A stretch of DNA of 64,000 nt from Puccinia triticina (lineage: Eukaryota; Basidiomycota; Pucciniomycetes; Pucciniales; Pucciniaceae). The notes under the pieces are model-generated. The model made no database searches, had not been told where the DNA came from, and was given only the letters and a program-made list of their open reading frames with translations. Position 1 is the first letter of the stretch. Each line of letters starts with the position of its first letter. Both the position numbers and the translations under genes were made by a program. This document shows positions 59,949-64,000 of the stretch, piece by piece. The stretch lies in NCBI RefSeq assembly GCF_026914185.1, contig NC_070563.1, forward strand, positions 744,001-808,000. Direction: 5' to 3'.

Positions 59949-60910
59949 TCATTTATGTTGAGCAGCGGCGGCGGCGTGCTTTCGCGACTTGACAGCTGCC
60001 AGCTTGGCCTTGCGCTCAGCCTGGCGTTTGGCTACAACCTCCTTGTACTCGGCGACTTGTGCCTTCTGGGCTTCGTTGCGGCGACGGTTCAATGATCGGA
60101 GATGTCTTCGGCGTTGAAGACGGATCTGGAGATGGAAAGTCGACCCAGCTTCAGCTGAATACAAATTTGGTGGGGAACAAGACGGAGGCGATGACTCACC
60201 GGAGTGACCAATCGTTGGATCTTGGGGGCCTTGGTGTAGGGCTTGGCTTCCGGGTTCTTGGCGCTCTTAACTTCACGGCGAACGACAAACTTGCGGACAT
60301 CATCTTCCTTGGTGAGGTTGAAGAATCGGCGGATCTTGGTAGCTCGCTTGGGACCGAGACGACGGGGGAGGACGTTGTCGGTCAATCCGGCGATGTCATG
60401 ATCGCCTTGCTTGATGACGATGAGGGACAAGGCGGCGATATCGGAGGCGACGATGCATCCGCGGACGGATTTACGTTTGCGCTCACCGACCCGACGGGCG
60501 CGGAAGCACGAGTGACCCTCGCCGAGCAAAAGGCGAACTCGCTTGGGTGTCAGGACACCTTGTTTCATGGGGAACTGAGTAAGAGGAAGATAGGCATCAG
60601 TGGGTTGTGGGCAATGCGGTTTGAATGAAAAGACACTCACACCTTGCTTGTCGTTTCCTCCGGAGATTCTGAAAGTGTAGCCCTTGAACTCATCTCCGAG
60701 GGCATCAGCTTCAACATCCTGACCCATCCCTGGTTGAATCCCAAAGTCAGGGGATGAGCAATTGGACATAAATTGGAATGACCATAACCTAACGAAAGAG
60801 TCAGAGGGGGGTTGCCTACGTTTTTCGTAGAAGATTCGGGTCCTACGCTCGTCATCGATCTCGATACTCTTTTGTTGACCGGTGGCTGGGTTGGCGATGT
60901 TGAGCTTCAT
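59949..60910 (-). CDS. 40S ribosomal protein eS6 (243 aa)
   Basis: Exons 60820-60910, 60641-60729, 60200-60574 and 59949-60125; total exactly 244 codons. It has the eS6 start [19 protein letters not shown], then [45 protein letters not shown] region, [16 protein letters not shown] and [15 protein letters not shown]. The protein is part of the small ribosomal subunit and in many eukaryotes is the TOR-dependent S6-kinase target. Here the C-terminus reads [13 protein letters not shown], so the usual RRxSS phosphorylation motif is missing. Divergent from uS15 with a 544-bp shared upstream region. Confidence 0.96.
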
Positions 60911-61454
60911 GGTGGTCGGTTATTCGTGGCCTTCACGTTCGGAGGGAAGACTGAGGAAGAAGGAAAGCGATCAACTTTTTAATGTCGACGGTGTCCCATC
61001 AGGTTCCTGTAGGCTGACTTACGAGTGAAGTGTTTGTCAGCGATGGAGCTCAACCCGGGCGAAAGTGTCCTGCCGACCTTGGTAGTGTTCCTGCTGCGCA
61101 CAGCCCAATCGGCGGGAGCGGGGTCGTGGGGGGCCGCAGCGGTTAGGTTAACGCAGTTGTCCCTCTCACACTACAGCCAGTCGACTCTCCGGCAGCCTGG
61201 TCCCGGCCCACCCGTCCCGGGACAGCAGACGAACGACCAGCCATAGCAGACACCGACTTGCTACCGACACCGACTACCGACCGCCTCAAGTCACGAGCTC
61301 GGTGAGCTTTACCTTCTGCGCCATGTGACCTAAGAAATCACTTGAGGCTTTTCTGGCATTGCTGGACCTGTCCTGACGGCCTCTCTTTTCTAATTGCTTC
61401 GTACTGCGACCGCCAAATCCCCAATCAGCCCCGAAAAACTCTTAGCCATTCATC
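60911..61454. promoter_or_regulatory. Shared divergent promoter of eS6 and uS15
   Basis: Only 544 bp separate the two start codons, and both genes encode small-subunit proteins, so coordinated transcription from this region is likely. Contains GC-rich blocks and pyrimidine tracts; no specific factor site is called. Confidence 0.6.
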
Positions 61455-62144
<690 letters not shown>

Positions 62145-62376
62145 GCATGTTTCTACAATCAGGTCACTTGAGTCCGCTCTCCGTCCCGCTCAACAAGTTA
62201 TGGTGCAATTAGAATTGCTGTTGTTCCTCAAAACCCATCATGCGTAACATCTATGAAAATGAATGTGACTAAGAGATCATCATGTTGGCCCCTGCAGTTG
62301 AAGCGCCTAACAATAACAACTGCTCCCTGGAAGCTTGCTTACTGGGGCTACCGAATGATGTGAAACAGAAATTCCC

Positions 62377-62478
62377 GAGCTTAACTAAGCCTCTCGATCG
62401 GAGGGTCGGGGGGCCCGACCCCGCCCTCCTTCGGCGGCGCTTCGCGCCTCCTCGGAAGGAGGGGACTTGTGTTAAGTT
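62377..62478. mobile_element. Short copy of the 51.3-kb hairpin MITE
   Basis: Reads GAGCTTAACTAAGCCTCTC on the left and GGGGACTTGTGTTAAGTT on the right: the two ends of the 51306-51930 element in reverse orientation, with the ~500-bp interior missing. The middle is GC-rich and self-complementary. Confidence 0.65.
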
Positions 62479-64000
62479 AGAGAAATTCCGCACGCAAATA
62501 TTGAGAAGATATTTGTAGCCGCAAGTAGTATCTTCAAAAAGCGGTGTTACACGCCTGCGGTAGCACACGGGCCGACTACCATGTTTAAGAGAATCAGATT
62601 GTAGAAGACTCGAGCGGAGTGACGAACCAGGCAAGTCAGCTGACGACTGTCTGGAGCCATCCTCCAGAAACTCCGTGCCTACCTCCAAACACAATAAACG
62701 CCAAGTGAGCCGAGAGCTTCTACGTATCTTTGATGGATCTCGAACATCTTTGGGCCTCATCGGTTAGTACACTCAATAGGCTCTTCAACCTGACCCGGTC
62801 CCAGCTTCATAACCCGAGAGTAAACCCACCGCCATCACTATCAAAGCTGGAAGATTTTGCGCGTCAACAAGATCATCCATCTTAGGCCACAAAAACTGTC
62901 CTGCGGTAATCCGGACTTGAACACACCCCCGGACTGGCCATAGAGTTTGATAGAGATCTACTTCCGACAGGTCCGTCCGCTCATGCGTGCCGTCCATCCT
63001 ACCCCGTCATCAAAGACTTCAAGGGGGGGCGGGTTGCGGCTGGCGATGGCTTCAGAGCCCTCTGTCTAATCATTTGGTCGGTACCGATCAGCCGTGGAGA
63101 GGAGTAACCCTCTCGATCATTTATCCGTGCCGGTGATCAAGATCGAGTGTCTTATCTCCATGACCGGTTCCAATCAGTGATTGGGAGGGGGGAGTAATAA
63201 TCTCGGTAGGTTTTGTCAAGTTGCACAACTCGTCGGAGAACACATGTGCGACAGCTGCTCGCACAAAATTCTTCAAGCAGTTGACTTCTGAATTAAGTAT
63301 CGTCGGTGCGCATCAACCCTCAGAGTTTTTACATAGGGCTCTGAACGGCTGGTTAGCTCGGTTATGAATTGGGACGCTCCTGTGGGCCCCCGCCGTAACC
63401 TGAAGTAGGTTAGGTCAAAAAGCAGGGCATTTGCGGACGTGACTATAGACTAATAGTTGACCTGGAGGCTACGATTGCAACATTTAGGGGCTATCTATGT
63501 AGGAGACATGAGGAACAGGGAATGGAAAAGACTCCCGCCGAATAGTCATGCTCTCTCGCCATCCAGGTCGCCCATGCATGCTCGATCAATGGCATGAGCA
63601 GCCGTGATTGATTGTGCACGTGCATCCCGATAGATTAAGGTCAAGCCCGAACGGCTTGTCCGGCTGGTGCAGGTGATTTTTGATGGAAATGAAGATCTGT
63701 TGAGCTAGTTCAAGTTGTATCTCTTTCTCCTTTTCCATTTCCGCTTCCGCGTCCGTATGCCACACACATGTCACACTGTTGTTAGCTACATTTCACCTAT
63801 CCTCATGTACACCTGAGACAGCGGGTGTGGAAGAACCTTTTCCTCATCCTTCCACACCCATCGCGCACTCGACCCACCTCGTGCCCGCTGTCATCAGGTA
63901 TGTTTCTTTCTCTTGTTTCTTTCTCTCTTCTCTCATTCTCCTTTTCTTGTTTGTTGATTTGTCTCACACTTGCAATCCTCATCCTTCCACACCCATCGCG
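62479..64000. other. Non-coding right edge with short repeats
   Basis: No gene recognised. 63060-63200 has GAGAGGAGTAACCCTCTCGATC and GATTGGGAGGGGGGAGTAAT, echoing the 2.1-3.0 kb minisatellite. CCTCATCCTTCCACACCC recurs at about 63843 and 63978, followed both times by ATCGCG, suggesting a ~136-bp repeat that continues past the window edge. A pyrimidine tract lies at 63900-63950. Confidence 0.5.

Noticed and set aside
63328..63400. tRNA-like GGTTAGCTCGGTTA
   Set aside because: No acceptor stem, anticodon loop or T-arm could be paired around it.

Overview
This 64-kb window is eukaryotic and most likely from a basidiomycete rust fungus (Pucciniales, probably Puccinia or a close relative). The genes have many short introns (roughly 60-110 nt, GT..AG). 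The conserved proteins are fungal: YIPF6/Yip4, GAL7-type uridylyltransferase, eS6 and uS15. A KDZ-type transposase with a CxC cysteine motif, typical of basidiomycetes, is present. Much of the window is nested transposons, fold-back elements and minisatellites. The genus is an inference; no marker gene was available to confirm it.

Layout: (1) 0-11 kb is gene-poor and repeat-rich: a palindromic minisatellite at 2.1-3.0 kb, a fold-back element at 4.2-4.6 kb, a decayed candidate secreted protein at 4.9-5.8 kb, a 1.5-kb palindrome at 7.2-8.7 kb, an LTR-like block at 9.3-10.6 kb and two small MITE-like elements. (2) 11-31 kb is the main gene cluster: five of six members of an unrecognised paralogous family (P1-P5) interleaved with YIPF6, a probable seven-transmembrane protein and a 15-exon bacterial-type iron-sulfur L-serine dehydratase. 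P4 and P5 are a recent tandem duplication; P5 carries an in-frame TGA. (3) 31.3-49.2 kb is a transposon island. A 15.6-kb element bounded by ~280-bp inverted terminal repeats carries divergent KDZ transposase and HMG-like companion genes. Between them lies a DIRS-like reverse transcriptase-RNase H retroelement, itself split by a 1,154-bp solo LTR. A Tc1/mariner-like element sits next to it. (4) 49.6-51.0 kb holds the sixth paralog (P6). (5) 51.3-55.0 kb is MITEs and two consecutive large palindromes. (6) 55.5-62.1 kb is a compact housekeeping block: a small hypothetical gene, galactose-1-phosphate uridylyltransferase, eS6 and uS15, the last two divergent from a shared ~0.5-kb promoter. (7) The final 1.9 kb is non-coding with short repeats.

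The two strongest observations are these. First, all six paralogs have a short variable first exon followed by a phase-1 intron at the homologous position and one long second exon; every spliced length works out to a whole number of codons. Second, stop codons in the decayed transposon genes are almost all TGA where CGA would be expected, nearly always after T. This fits a TCG-to-TTG hypermutation (RIP-like) footprint, and the P5 stop fits it too. The serine dehydratase, galactose and ribosomal genes have intact reading frames once spliced. No operon-like organisation is expected or seen.
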